In this document: positions 9,457 to 18,693 of the stretch, piece by piece
How positions within the stretch are numbered: position 1 is the first letter of the stretch
Layout: each line of letters starts with the position of its first letter
DNA from: Cyclobacteriaceae bacterium
GTDB taxonomy: Bacteria; Bacteroidota; Bacteroidia; Cytophagales; Cyclobacteriaceae
Reading direction: 5' to 3'
Assembly: GCA_019638235.1 (NCBI GenBank)
Contig: JAHBUE010000002.1
Location: forward strand, 372,001 to 436,000
DNA length: 64,000 nt
Made by a program: the position numbers and the translations under genes
The notes under the pieces: model-generated
The model's database searches: none
Told to the model about the DNA's origin: nothing
What the model saw: the letters and a program-made list of their open reading frames with translations, nothing else

Positions 9457-10260
9457 TCAGAATTTCTCCAACCCCAGGCCAAACAGGGCGAAGTCATATT
9501 TAACGGGGTCATTGTTATCAAACTTTCGTAGCGTATTGGTAAGCTCAACAGCCGTAAGCCAATCGGTTTGTTTCCGGGTTACCAGTTTCAGTTTTCGGGC
9601 AACGCGGTCAACGTGAACATCGCACGGGGAAATTAATTGCGCGGGGCTTATGCTTTGCCATAACCCAAAGTCAACACCGTTATTATCCTGCCTTACCATC
9701 CATCGCAAAAACATAGTAAGGCGTTTGCAGGCCGACTTGCGTTCGGGTGTTGCCACATGCTTTTTTGTTCGTTGCGGATAATCGGGCAACGAAAAAAACA
9801 AGTTTCGGAAACGGATTAATCCTTTCTCAATGGTAGCTTCTTCGGGGTCAACCTTAAAAGCCTCTTCCAGGGAATGATGATGGGTATAAAACCATCGGAG
9901 AAACTCAATAAAATACAATGTATCGGTAGCATTGAACGTGCGGTGCCGAAAATCAAGAAACGGTTTCAGGTCGCGCTCACGGTGATTCAACACAAACGCA
10001 TGTGGGTCGTTGTCCATCCAACCCAGCAAGCGCTTACAATTATTAATAATGGTAATACGTTGCCCCCACGCCAGGGTAGCGGCAAACAAAGCGGCTATTT
10101 CAATATCCTGTTGCTTTGTGTACTGATGCGGAATCTGAACCGGGTCGTGTTCGATAAACCCGGGTTGGTTGTATTGCGCTACCTTTTCATCCAGCAACTC
10201 TTTCAGTGCTGCCGGTGTTCGTGTACTTGATTTCTTTTTCTTCTGTGCAAACACGCGCAT
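9457..10260 (-). CDS. TIGR02757 (DUF2400) family protein
   Basis: 267-residue cytoplasmic protein of the TIGR02757/DUF2400 family, common in Bacteroidota and of unknown function. Recognisable segments are FAATLAWGQRITIINNC near residue 60 and FLRWMVRQDNNGVDFGLW near 185. The second has the look of a helix-hairpin-helix DNA glycosylase-type fold, which is a guess. The N-terminus is lysine-rich (AQKKKKSSTR). It is monocistronic and convergent with the accessory lipoprotein. Confidence 0.85.
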   Translation of the reverse strand: MRVFAQKKKKSSTRTPAALKELLDEKVAQYNQPGFIEHDPVQIPHQYTKQQDIEIAALFAATLAWGQRITIINNCKRLLGWMDNDPHAFVLNHRERDLKPFLDFRHRTFNATDTLYFIEFLRWFYTHHHSLEEAFKVDPEEATIEKGLIRFRNLFFSLPDYPQRTKKHVATPERKSACKRLTMFLRWMVRQDNNGVDFGLWQSISPAQLISPCDVHVDRVARKLKLVTRKQTDWLTAVELTNTLRKFDNNDPVKYDFALFGLGLEKF

Positions 10261-10323
10261 AAGTACCGGTAAAAATCAGTATGTTAAAAGTAAATACGCT
10301 AAATTTCCGAAAACTATTTATCA

Positions 10324-12018
10324 ATGAGCAATGAATTTAATCTGGTAGAGCTGTTGGCCGGTATCGGCATTTTTCTTTTCGGTATGTTCCAAATGGAGGA
10401 AGCCCTGAAACAACTTTCGGGTGGTTCTTTCAGAAGGCTGTTGCGCAGGTTTACCAAAAACTGGTTTCGCAGTGTTAGCAGTGGAGCCATTGCCACGGCT
10501 ATTCTTCAGAGCAGCACTGCGGTTTCGCTAATGGTGCTGGCCTTTGCCGGGGCTGGTGTGCTGGGCATGGAAAGCGCGATTGGTGTTGTTATCGGGTCGA
10601 ACTTAGGCACCACACTTACCAGTTGGGTTGTTGCTGCGCTTGGTTTTAAAATAGATATTGCGTTGCTGGCCTTGCCGTTTATCGGGGCGGGTGGGCTCGG
10701 ACTTATTTTTTTCAGCAACTCACGAAGGGGCGGTAACATCTGCAAATTCCTGCTCGGCTTCGGGTTTTTATTTCTTGGCCTCGATTACATGAAAACCAGT
10801 ATCGATGACCTGGCACAACACTACGACTTTGCCGGCCTGAGCCAATATCACTGGATTGTATATATCGTGGCCGGGTTTTTTCTCACGGCCATCATTCAAT
10901 CCAGCACGGCATCAGTTGCCATTATTCAAAGCGCTGTGCATACAGGAATATTGGCCTTTCCCGTTGCGGCCTATATGGTTATTGGTATAAACGTAGGCAC
11001 AACGCTTACCGTAATGATTGGTTCGTTAGGGTCGCAAACTATTAAAAAGCGTGTAGCGTTTAGTCACCTGTTGTTCAACCTGGTAGCAGCCATATTGGTT
11101 ACTATATTGTTTCCGCTACTGATTTATTTTGTTCAGGATGTTGCTCGTTTAGAAAACAACCCGGTAACGGGCATTGCGTTGTTCCATACTTTATTCAACC
11201 TGATTGGCGTTATTGTATTTTTTCCGCTTATCGGTTTTCTCACCAACGTAGTTGTCCGGGTTATCCGCGAAAAGAAAGCCACTATTACCCGCTACTTGCA
11301 TACCCTGAAGCCCGATGTTACCCAAGCGGGTATTGAGGCGTTGAGAAATGAAAATCGCCATCTTGTAGTAGAGGTAATCCGGTATCACTTGCGATTGCTC
11401 AAACTCACCAAAAGGGAGCCTTTTCAATCGTTTTTAAAAAGAGAAAATGTAGCGGTTGCGAAAGAACCTTCGCTGGAGAATATGTATCAACAGGTAAAAC
11501 TATTAGAAGCAGAAATCTACACGTTCGCTTCGGGTTTGCAAGTGCATGAACTACGCGATGAGGAAGTGCGCGAACTCAACACATTGCTTCATGCAACGCG
11601 CAATGCGGTAGCCTCGGCAAAAATACTGAAAGATGTTCAGCACGATTTTCAGGAAGCTGAAAATTCTGACAATGCCGAAATAGAAAAACTGATGGTTCAC
11701 GTTAAAGAAAAGTGGGCTGCCACGCAACAGGAATTTATCGCTTTGCTGGAAGAAAAAGAGTCCAGCACGAATATCAGCCTGATACATGGGCTGATGTTAA
11801 AAAACAAGGAGGATGATATTGCCTTTACGCAACTGATTACTGCGGCTATTGCTTCAAAGAAAATCAGCCAGGCCGATATTCCAACCCAGATTACACTTAA
11901 CCGGGCATTTAATATTTCGGTACGGCAAATGATTGACGCCCTGCGCGATTTACTGTTTACAGAACCTGAAGCGGAGATTGTTGAAAAATTAGCCGAGCAA
12001 AAATCAATTACTGTTTAA
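10324..12018 (+). CDS. Na/Pi cotransporter family protein
   Basis: 564-residue inner-membrane protein of the NptA/YjbB type, importing or exporting phosphate with Na+. Two inverted repeats each carry a QSSTA motif (AILQSSTAVSLMV near residue 60 and AIIQSSTASVAII near 190). About eight to ten membrane segments occupy residues 1-320. The cytoplasmic C-terminal third (about 345-550) is helical and charged, as in the PhoU-like domain fused to many bacterial members. Its last 11 nt overlap the end of the convergent FdhF-like gene. Substrate is inferred from the family. Confidence 0.88.
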   Translation: MSNEFNLVELLAGIGIFLFGMFQMEEALKQLSGGSFRRLLRRFTKNWFRSVSSGAIATAILQSSTAVSLMVLAFAGAGVLGMESAIGVVIGSNLGTTLTSWVVAALGFKIDIALLALPFIGAGGLGLIFFSNSRRGGNICKFLLGFGFLFLGLDYMKTSIDDLAQHYDFAGLSQYHWIVYIVAGFFLTAIIQSSTASVAIIQSAVHTGILAFPVAAYMVIGINVGTTLTVMIGSLGSQTIKKRVAFSHLLFNLVAAILVTILFPLLIYFVQDVARLENNPVTGIALFHTLFNLIGVIVFFPLIGFLTNVVVRVIREKKATITRYLHTLKPDVTQAGIEALRNENRHLVVEVIRYHLRLLKLTKREPFQSFLKRENVAVAKEPSLENMYQQVKLLEAEIYTFASGLQVHELRDEEVRELNTLLHATRNAVASAKILKDVQHDFQEAENSDNAEIEKLMVHVKEKWAATQQEFIALLEEKESSTNISLIHGLMLKNKEDDIAFTQLITAAIASKKISQADIPTQITLNRAFNISVRQMIDALRDLLFTEPEAEIVEKLAEQKSITV

Positions 12019-14257
12019 CCACTTTCACCACCACCGATTTTGAAACGGGTGTCTGGCTGCCGCGTGCGTAGTGATTGTAGGGTATTACCGCATTGGCCTC
12101 CGGGAAGTAGGTAGCCACGTTCTGCATTGGTATTTCATAAGGAACCACCGTAAAGTCTTCAGCCTGACGATGTATGTTATCATAAAAACTACTGATGGTT
12201 ACAGCATCGCCTTGTTGTAAACCTGCCCGCTGCATATCCGCGCTGTTCATAAAAATAACACGCCTCCCGTTATAAATTCCGCGATAGCGGTCGTGCATAC
12301 CATATATAGTAGTGTTGTACTGGTCGTGGCTGCGCACGGTCATCATCAAATACTCATCTGCATGTAAGGCATGGTCGGCCAATGTATTAATAGTAAAATT
12401 TGCTTTTGTTGTTGTGGTGTTGAATTCGCCTTGTCGTGCGCCATTCGGCAGATAAAAGCCACCATTCTTCCGCACACGTGCATTATAGTTTTCAAAACCG
12501 GGAATAGTCTTTTCTATCAGGTTACGGATGTTGTCGTAGTTGGCGATTAGATTATCCCACCCCCCTTGTACTTCCATTGATGCGGGCAACGTAGTCTTCG
12601 CCAACCCGGCTACAATTTTAGGCTCGCTCAACAAGTATGATGAAGCGGGTTTCTTTCCGCCTTGCGATTTATGCACAACACCTGTTGAATTTTCAACGCT
12701 TACAAACTGGTTGCCACTTTCCTGGTAGTCTTGTTCCGTTCTACCAAGGCAAGGCAATATCAACGCAGTTTTGCCATGAACCAAATGACTGCGATTTAGT
12801 TTTGTTGAAACCTGTACGGTGAGGTCGCATTTTTGCAATGCAATTCCGGTCAACTCCGTATCGGGCGATGCCGACAGGAAATTTCCGCCCATTGCAAAAA
12901 ATACTTTTATTTTTCCTGAAGCCATGGCATGAATGGAGTCAACAGTATCGTAGCCATGTTTGCGCGGAGGCTCAAAATTAAAAACGGATTTCAGGCTATC
13001 TAAAAACTTTTCAGAAGGCTTTTCATAAATGCCCATGGTGCGGTCGCCCTGCACGTTGCTATGACCGCGCACGGGGCATGTTCCAGCTCCTTCTTTACCG
13101 ATGCTGCCTTTCAGTAATAACAGGTTAACAATCTCGCGAATGTTATCAACAGCATTTTTATGTTGCGTTAAGCCCATTGCCCAGCAAACAATAATTTTTT
13201 TCTTGCTTGCAAGAACAGAAGCCGCTTCAAACACTTTTTCTTTTTCAACACCCGATTTCAAAATCAAGTCATCGAGATTGTGGTTCGCTAACTCCTTTAT
13301 AAAGGCATCGTAGCCGGTTGTTTTATTGCTGATAAACTCTTCATCTAATACCGTTCCGGGATTTTTTTGTTCTTCTTCCAGCAAAATTTTATTGATTGCC
13401 TTGAGCAACGCTACGTCTTCGTTAATTTTTACCTGCAACCATAAGTCGGTAATCCGCGAAGGCTTGCCGATTAAATCCATTGGGTTTTGCGGATGCCGGA
13501 AACCAATCAGCCCCGCTTCGGGAATGGGGTTAATGGTGATGATGGTCGTGCCGTTCCGTTTTGCTTTCTCCAACGTGGAGAGCATACGCGGATGATTGGT
13601 GCCAGGGTTTTGCCCGATGATGACGATGACTTCGGTTTTATAAAAATCATCAAGCGTAACCGAGCCTTTACCAATGCCAACGGTTTCTGTTAGCGCTACT
13701 CCGCTTGATTCGTGGCACATGTTGGAACAATCGGGAAGGTTGTTTGTGCCATACATACGAACAAAAAGCTGGTACAGAAAAGCGGCCTCATTGCTTGTTC
13801 GCCCCGATGTGTAAAAAATTGCTTCGTTGGGAGATGACAGGCTCTTTAATTTATCACCGATTAATGTAAAAGCATCTTTCCAGTCAATAGGTTCATAATG
13901 GTCTGAACCTTCTTTTACAATCATCGGCTGCGTAATCCTTCCACTCTTGCCAATTTCATAATCTGTCCACTGCCGCATTTCCGAAACCGCATGTTTCCTG
14001 AAAAATTCTGCATCACACCTCTCAACGGTTGCCTCTTCTGCAACTGCCTTGGCGCCATTCTCACAAAACTCAACAACCGACCGGTGTTCGTCAGGGTCGG
14101 GCCATGCGCAACCGGGGCAATCAAAGCCATTAAACTGGTTGAGTTTCAGTAGCGTTTTGGTTCCTTCCACCACACCAACCTCGCCAAAAACATGCTCTAA
14201 TGAACTCACCACTGCGCCCACTCCACCCGCTGATTTTTGAGGTGCCTTTATTTTCAT
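12008..14257 (-). CDS. FdhF/YdeP family molybdopterin oxidoreductase
   Basis: 749-residue cytoplasmic molybdenum enzyme of the YdeP branch of formate dehydrogenase-like proteins. Near the N-terminus, CPGCAWPD (Cys47, Cys50) is the reduced cysteine cluster typical of YdeP. The region DCSNMCHESSGVAL lies at the molybdopterin site, and the C-terminal molydopterin-dinucleotide binding domain contains MTVRSHDQYNTTIYGM. No N-terminal ferredoxin domain is present. I start at the ATG at 14257 because the 15 extra residues from 14302 lack family character. fdhD lies about 1.5 kb away. Substrate is uncertain: formate is suggested by context, but YdeP proteins have also been linked to acid resistance. 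Confidence 0.85.
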   Translation of the reverse strand: MKIKAPQKSAGGVGAVVSSLEHVFGEVGVVEGTKTLLKLNQFNGFDCPGCAWPDPDEHRSVVEFCENGAKAVAEEATVERCDAEFFRKHAVSEMRQWTDYEIGKSGRITQPMIVKEGSDHYEPIDWKDAFTLIGDKLKSLSSPNEAIFYTSGRTSNEAAFLYQLFVRMYGTNNLPDCSNMCHESSGVALTETVGIGKGSVTLDDFYKTEVIVIIGQNPGTNHPRMLSTLEKAKRNGTTIITINPIPEAGLIGFRHPQNPMDLIGKPSRITDLWLQVKINEDVALLKAINKILLEEEQKNPGTVLDEEFISNKTTGYDAFIKELANHNLDDLILKSGVEKEKVFEAASVLASKKKIIVCWAMGLTQHKNAVDNIREIVNLLLLKGSIGKEGAGTCPVRGHSNVQGDRTMGIYEKPSEKFLDSLKSVFNFEPPRKHGYDTVDSIHAMASGKIKVFFAMGGNFLSASPDTELTGIALQKCDLTVQVSTKLNRSHLVHGKTALILPCLGRTEQDYQESGNQFVSVENSTGVVHKSQGGKKPASSYLLSEPKIVAGLAKTTLPASMEVQGGWDNLIANYDNIRNLIEKTIPGFENYNARVRKNGGFYLPNGARQGEFNTTTTKANFTINTLADHALHADEYLMMTVRSHDQYNTTIYGMHDRYRGIYNGRRVIFMNSADMQRAGLQQGDAVTISSFYDNIHRQAEDFTVVPYEIPMQNVATYFPEANAVIPYNHYARGSQTPVSKSVVVKVVKQ

Positions 14258-14322
14258 ATCTTTTTCAGTTGCCACAATTATTCGTTTCGTTACCTTGTGC
14301 ACAAGTTACCAAAAACCCTGTT

Positions 14323-15708
14323 ATGTCTTTCAAAAAAATTATCTTTCGGTCGCTCTTAGTTATTTTATCGGGCGTTTTGTTATACGGAATTTACTACGCC
14401 TCGCAGGCTTTCCCAATCCTGGCAGGCTATGGAGCAAAAAATTTATGTTCGTGCGTAACGCTTGGCAATCGTCTGCCGGAAGACGTTATTAAAAATGAAT
14501 TGGGCGGGGGGATATTAACATTAGGAACATTTGAATTTCATGCTGAAGACTCATCTGCAACGGGCAATGTGTTTGGGTTTGCCAAACGTAAAGCTATTTA
14601 TCGCAAAGGATTGGGGTGCACATTAGTAAGCGAGATTGAAGAACAGGAACTAAGAAGTCAACGATTTAGTGTGGCGCAATCTTCGGCTATCAACCAGGAT
14701 ACTATTCCCTGGCCTTTCGGGAATCTTGTTCGTGATACGCTGTTGAGTGGTGTCGATTATGAAAAAATAAATCAAACCCTTGAAGACGCCTTTACTGAAC
14801 CAAGTGAAGAAAAAAACAGGAGAACACGGGCCATGCTTGTTGTTTATGATGGAGAGATTATAGCAGAAAAATATGCAGAGGGTTTCACGAAAGATTCGCG
14901 TTTGCTCGGCTGGTCTATGACGAAAAGTTTAACCAATGCGCTTGTAGGGTTGCTGGTTAAAGAAGGGAAACTTTCGCTGAACGACAAGGCGCCCATTGAA
15001 GAATGGAGAAATGATAACCGCAACGCCATTACCATTCACAACCTGATGCAGGCCAGCAGCGGACTTGCCTGGAAAGAAATTTATTCGGGGGCAAGTGATG
15101 CCACAAAAATGCTTTTCAGAAAACGCGATGCCGGAATTTTTGCATCGCACGTACCGCTTGCCAAACAACCCGATACTGATTTCTATTACTCAAGCGGAAC
15201 AACCAATATACTTTCGTGGATTGTCAGGAAGCATATTGACGACTCGGCTTATCACAGTTTTCCGTACACGCAACTTTTTTACAGGCTTGGCATGTACAGC
15301 ATGGTGATGGAACCGGATGCAGGCGGAACGTTTGTCGGGTCATCTTTTTCGTATGCTACTGCCCGCGATTGGGCGCGGTTCGGACTTCTTTACCTAAATG
15401 ATGGTGTATGGGGTGATAAACGAATTTTGCCGGAGGGCTGGGTAGCGTACACCACCACTCCTGCCAAAGGTGCTGAGATGGGAGAATACGGAGCACAATT
15501 CTGGTTAAATGCAGGCGCACCCGGAAATCCAGAAAAGCGAATGTATCCAGATGTTCCTTCCGATCTGTTTTGGGCCGATGGCTACGAAGGGCAAAACGTT
15601 TTCATTTTACCTTCAAAAAACCTTGTGGTAGTGAAGTTGAGTCTATCAAGCGGGAACTACCTTGATGACAATAAATTTTTATCGGATGTTATCCGTGCAT
15701 TGCCTTAA
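14323..15708 (+). CDS. Serine hydrolase, class C beta-lactamase fold
   Basis: 461-residue protein with an N-terminal membrane anchor or signal (FRSLLVILSGVLLYGIYYA). The penicillin-binding/esterase fold is marked by SxxK in WSMTKSLTNAL (Ser about 199) and a tyrosine motif YYSSGTTN near residue 288, as in 6-aminohexanoate-dimer hydrolase and EstB-like enzymes. These act on amides or esters in the periplasm; there is no evidence for real beta-lactam resistance here. The start at 14323 begins the hydrophobic segment; a longer frame from 14200 would overlap the divergent FdhF-like gene. It separates that gene from fdhD. Confidence 0.85.
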   Translation: MSFKKIIFRSLLVILSGVLLYGIYYASQAFPILAGYGAKNLCSCVTLGNRLPEDVIKNELGGGILTLGTFEFHAEDSSATGNVFGFAKRKAIYRKGLGCTLVSEIEEQELRSQRFSVAQSSAINQDTIPWPFGNLVRDTLLSGVDYEKINQTLEDAFTEPSEEKNRRTRAMLVVYDGEIIAEKYAEGFTKDSRLLGWSMTKSLTNALVGLLVKEGKLSLNDKAPIEEWRNDNRNAITIHNLMQASSGLAWKEIYSGASDATKMLFRKRDAGIFASHVPLAKQPDTDFYYSSGTTNILSWIVRKHIDDSAYHSFPYTQLFYRLGMYSMVMEPDAGGTFVGSSFSYATARDWARFGLLYLNDGVWGDKRILPEGWVAYTTTPAKGAEMGEYGAQFWLNAGAPGNPEKRMYPDVPSDLFWADGYEGQNVFILPSKNLVVVKLSLSSGNYLDDNKFLSDVIRALP

Positions 15709-15749
15709 AACGATTACTCGCTCACGTCCCTATCACCAGCACCCCACAA

Positions 15750-16589
15750 CTAAACCCGTATTCGTTCCTCACCGCTGTAAATATTAAACCGTTCATCGCG
15801 CACAAAGCCCAGTAACGTCATGTTAACATCCTGCGCAAGCTGAACAGCCAAACTTGATGGCGCCCCTACTGCTGCCAACAAAGGAATGCCCGTCAGCGCA
15901 GCCTTTTGCACCAACTCAAAACTGGAACGGCCGCTTACCAATAACATATAATCAGAAAGCGGGAGTCGGTTTTTTATAAGCATAGCGCCTATTACCTTAT
16001 CTAAAGCATTATGCCGGCCTACATCTTCGCGCAGCAACACAAGCTCACCCTGTAAATTAAACAACCCCGAAGCGTGCAGGCCACCCGTGTGGTCAAACAC
16101 ACGCTGGGCGTTACGCAAGTTTTGGGGCAGAGCATGTATCAAAGAAGTCTCGGTTTGCCAATTTACGTTTAGTTTTAAGCATTGCTGTTTCACAGCATCA
16201 ATGGATGATTTTCCACAAACGCCACAACTGGAAGTGGTGTAAAAGTTTCGTTGCAATTTTTCAACGTTGAGTTTTACTTCAGGCTTTAATTCAACACGAA
16301 CCACATTTTCTTTTTCTTCCTGTCGCCCAACATCTTCGCAATACTTTGCGCTCTCTACTTGTTCATAAGAACGAATAATTCCTTCCGTAAACAAAAAACC
16401 GATAGCCAACTCAATATCATGACCAGGTGTGCGCATTGTAACTGACAAATTTTTTTGCTGACGGTTGGTTATCTCACCAAAGCCAATACGAATTTCGAGA
16501 GGTTCTTCAACGGCAAGCAAATCATCCTTACGTTCAGCTTTTGAAGAAGCAACTCTACTTATTTTGATATTTTTTACAAGAGGTTTCAA
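15750..16589 (-). CDS. fdhD: Formate dehydrogenase sulfurtransferase FdhD
   Basis: 279-residue protein that moves sulfur from a cysteine desulfurase to the bis-MGD cofactor of formate dehydrogenases. The catalytic CxxC lies in SSCGVCGKSS, around residues 121-124. The N-terminal VEEPLEIRIGFG and the C-terminal LREDVGRHNALDKVIG and SGRSSFE are family signatures. The start is TTG (16587-16589), supported by a typical FdhD opening; its first base pairs overlap the TGA of a decayed transposase remnant (16586-16588). It presumably serves the nearby FdhF/YdeP-like enzyme. The remnant upstream may have changed its promoter. Confidence 0.92.
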   Translation of the reverse strand: MKPLVKNIKISRVASSKAERKDDLLAVEEPLEIRIGFGEITNRQQKNLSVTMRTPGHDIELAIGFLFTEGIIRSYEQVESAKYCEDVGRQEEKENVVRVELKPEVKLNVEKLQRNFYTTSSCGVCGKSSIDAVKQQCLKLNVNWQTETSLIHALPQNLRNAQRVFDHTGGLHASGLFNLQGELVLLREDVGRHNALDKVIGAMLIKNRLPLSDYMLLVSGRSSFELVQKAALTGIPLLAAVGAPSSLAVQLAQDVNMTLLGFVRDERFNIYSGEERIRV

Positions 16590-16869
16590 TCAAGTAATAA
16601 ATCCAGTTTTAAAAGGTCATTTCTAAAGTCTTCATGAAATTGAATGAAGTAATCTCTATTACCAAACCAATTCAATACTTCATTTCTCGAAATAAATGAA
16701 AATGATTGGGCATGAGGCAATACGCAAAAGTATCCGCAACCGGGGGTATATATTCTTTATATTTATCTATAAAAAACCGAAAATTATCAGGTTCACGAAA
16801 AAGATTTTCATTACCAACGGCATGCGTGTAAACATGATATACTTTATTCGGAATAAAAGGTACGGTCAT
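16586..16869 (-). pseudogene. Decayed IS200-like / RAYT transposase
   Basis: Remnant of a Y1-type (REP-associated) transposase. The N-terminal piece from 16869 reads MTVPFIPNKVYHVYTHAVGN and reaches the HUH site LMPNHFHLF before stopping at 16672. Just beyond, in another frame, WFGNRDYFIQFHEDFRNDLL and a stop at 16586 match the family's C-terminal end. The middle, including the catalytic tyrosine helix, is missing, so an internal deletion with frameshift has occurred. A perfect 16-bp palindrome lies 29 nt upstream (16898-16930), as expected for REP elements mobilised by such enzymes. Inactive. Confidence 0.8.
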
Positions 16870-16897
16870 TTTAAAAATAAAAATAATAAATAAAACC

Positions 16898-16930
16898 AAC
16901 TCTCCGAGGGTTTAAAACCCTCGGAGAGTT
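16898..16930. terminator. Perfect palindrome after fhs (terminator/REP)
   Basis: Arms AACTCTCCGAGGGTTT and its exact complement, 16 bp each, with one central base. It sits 10 nt after the fhs stop and is followed on the minus strand by a T-rich run, so it can end fhs transcription. Its closeness to a RAYT remnant makes a REP-type palindrome equally possible. Confidence 0.7.
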
Positions 16931-16939
16931 TATTAAAAA

Positions 16940-18616
16940 CTACGACAATCCGCTAATCCTCCCTTCGTTATCAATATCCATTGCCAGCGCGGCAGGCACA
17001 TTCGGCAAGCCGGGCATCCGCAGGATATCACCGGTAATGGGTATAACAAACCCCGCACCGGCCGCTACTTCTATTTCGCGCACGGTGATGATAAAATCCT
17101 TTGGCCGTCCTAACTTTTTAGCATCATCCGAAAAACTGTTTTGGGTCTTGGCAATACATACCGGAACACCATTCAGGCCAATGCGCTCGATTTTTTTCAG
17201 GTTTTGTTTTGCCTTGGGCAAGAACTCTACATCCTTCGCACCATAAATTTTTACTGCAACGGTTCTGATTTTTTCTTCCATAGATGATTCCCAATCATAC
17301 ACCGGCCAGTATTTTCCATGAAAGTTATCGGCAGCCTGCGTAACTTTTTCGGCCAGGTCAATCATGCCGGCTCCGCCTTTTTCCCACCCTTCCGAAAGGG
17401 CTATTTCCACACCAAGCGATTCGCATTTTTCAATCACCCAATTCAATTCTTCATCCGAATCGGTTATGAATTTATTCAACGACACAACGGCAGGAATTCC
17501 AAATATTTTTGTGTTCTCGATATGTTTTTCAAGGTTAACAAAACCCGCTTCAACCGCTTTTACATCCGGCTTGGTTAAATTTTCGCGCGAAACGCCTCCG
17601 TGATATTTCAGCGCACGAATGGTTGCCACCAACACAATGGCGTGTGGTGAGTAATCGCCATACCCACAAACAATATCAATAAATTTTTCAGCACCGAGGT
17701 CAGAGCCAAAGCCGGCTTCGGTAATCACATAATCGGATAAACTCATGCCCATGCGTGTAGCGATAATGGAATTGGCGCCCTGCGCAATATTTCCGAAAGG
17801 CCCGCCATGAATAATGGCCGGATTACCTTCAAGTGTTTGAACAAGATTGGGTTTAATGGCATCCTTCAACAGCAACGCAACCGCGCCTTGCGCATTCAGG
17901 TCGCGGGCAAAAACAGCTTTTTGTGTATACGTATCGCCAACATAAATATTCCCGATTTTTTCTTTCAGGTCATTCAAATTTTTCGACAGGCAAAGTATCG
18001 CCATGATTTCCGAAGCTGCCGTAATGTTGAACCCTGTTTCGCGTATCATGCCACCATTTTTACCGCCAAGCCCTGTAATCATGTTGCGAAGCGAGCGGTC
18101 GTTCATATCCATTACACGCTTCCACTCTACCGTGCGCGGGTCAATTCCTAATCCTCCTCCCGGTTTCTGAATATCGTTGTCGATTAACGCAGCCAATAAA
18201 TTATTTGCTTTCTCAATGGCAGCAAAGTCGCCTGTAAAGTGCAGGTTAATGTCTTCCATCGGCACAACCTGCGAGTAACCTCCGCCCGCAGCGCCACCTT
18301 TCATTCCGAACACCGGCCCTAATGACGGCTCGCGCAATACCACTGTGGTTTTCTTGCCGATTCTGTTCATGCCTTCGCACAACCCGATAGACGTAGTTGT
18401 CTTCCCCTCGCCTGCCGGTGTGGGCGTCATGGCTGTAACTAAAATTAGTTTATTTTTTTTGAGTTTAGCCTCATCAATAAGCTGGAGCGGAAGTTTAGCC
18501 TTGTACCGGCCATATAGTTCAAGGTCATCGTCAGCAATGTTAAGTTTGGCAGCAATGTGCTGGATTGGCTTTAAGGTTGCGGATTGCGCAATTTCAAGGT
18601 CGGATTTGAATGTCAT
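16940..18616 (-). CDS. fhs: Formate--tetrahydrofolate ligase
   Basis: 558-residue enzyme that makes 10-formyl-THF from formate, THF and ATP. The nucleotide-binding loop TPAGEGKTT is at residues 66-74, and LREPSLGPVFGMKGGAAGGG follows. Length equals the usual bacterial enzyme. With the FdhF-like protein and FdhD in the same stretch, it suggests that formate is either oxidised or captured for C1 metabolism. It is divergent from trmN6 with 77 nt between the starts. Monocistronic, with a strong hairpin after the stop. Confidence 0.96.
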   Translation of the reverse strand: MTFKSDLEIAQSATLKPIQHIAAKLNIADDDLELYGRYKAKLPLQLIDEAKLKKNKLILVTAMTPTPAGEGKTTTSIGLCEGMNRIGKKTTVVLREPSLGPVFGMKGGAAGGGYSQVVPMEDINLHFTGDFAAIEKANNLLAALIDNDIQKPGGGLGIDPRTVEWKRVMDMNDRSLRNMITGLGGKNGGMIRETGFNITAASEIMAILCLSKNLNDLKEKIGNIYVGDTYTQKAVFARDLNAQGAVALLLKDAIKPNLVQTLEGNPAIIHGGPFGNIAQGANSIIATRMGMSLSDYVITEAGFGSDLGAEKFIDIVCGYGDYSPHAIVLVATIRALKYHGGVSRENLTKPDVKAVEAGFVNLEKHIENTKIFGIPAVVSLNKFITDSDEELNWVIEKCESLGVEIALSEGWEKGGAGMIDLAEKVTQAADNFHGKYWPVYDWESSMEEKIRTVAVKIYGAKDVEFLPKAKQNLKKIERIGLNGVPVCIAKTQNSFSDDAKKLGRPKDFIITVREIEVAAGAGFVIPITGDILRMPGLPNVPAALAMDIDNEGRISGLS

Positions 18617-18693
18617 ATACAGTAAGATTAAACCTTGCGAAAGTTAAAACTATTTACTTTGCAGCCTAATGATAAATATCAGAAACGCCTCGC

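Noticed and set aside
14200..14322. Longer N-terminus for the serine hydrolase
   Set aside because: It overlaps the start of the divergent FdhF-like gene, and the hydrophobic anchor begins at the ATG at 14323.
14323..15708. Class C beta-lactamase as a second resistance gene
   Set aside because: SxxK and Y-S-S motifs fit many esterases and amidases of this fold; nothing specific for AmpC is visible.
17807..18151. Plus-strand frame of 114 codons inside fhs
   Set aside because: Antisense of a highly conserved enzyme; no independent coding signal.
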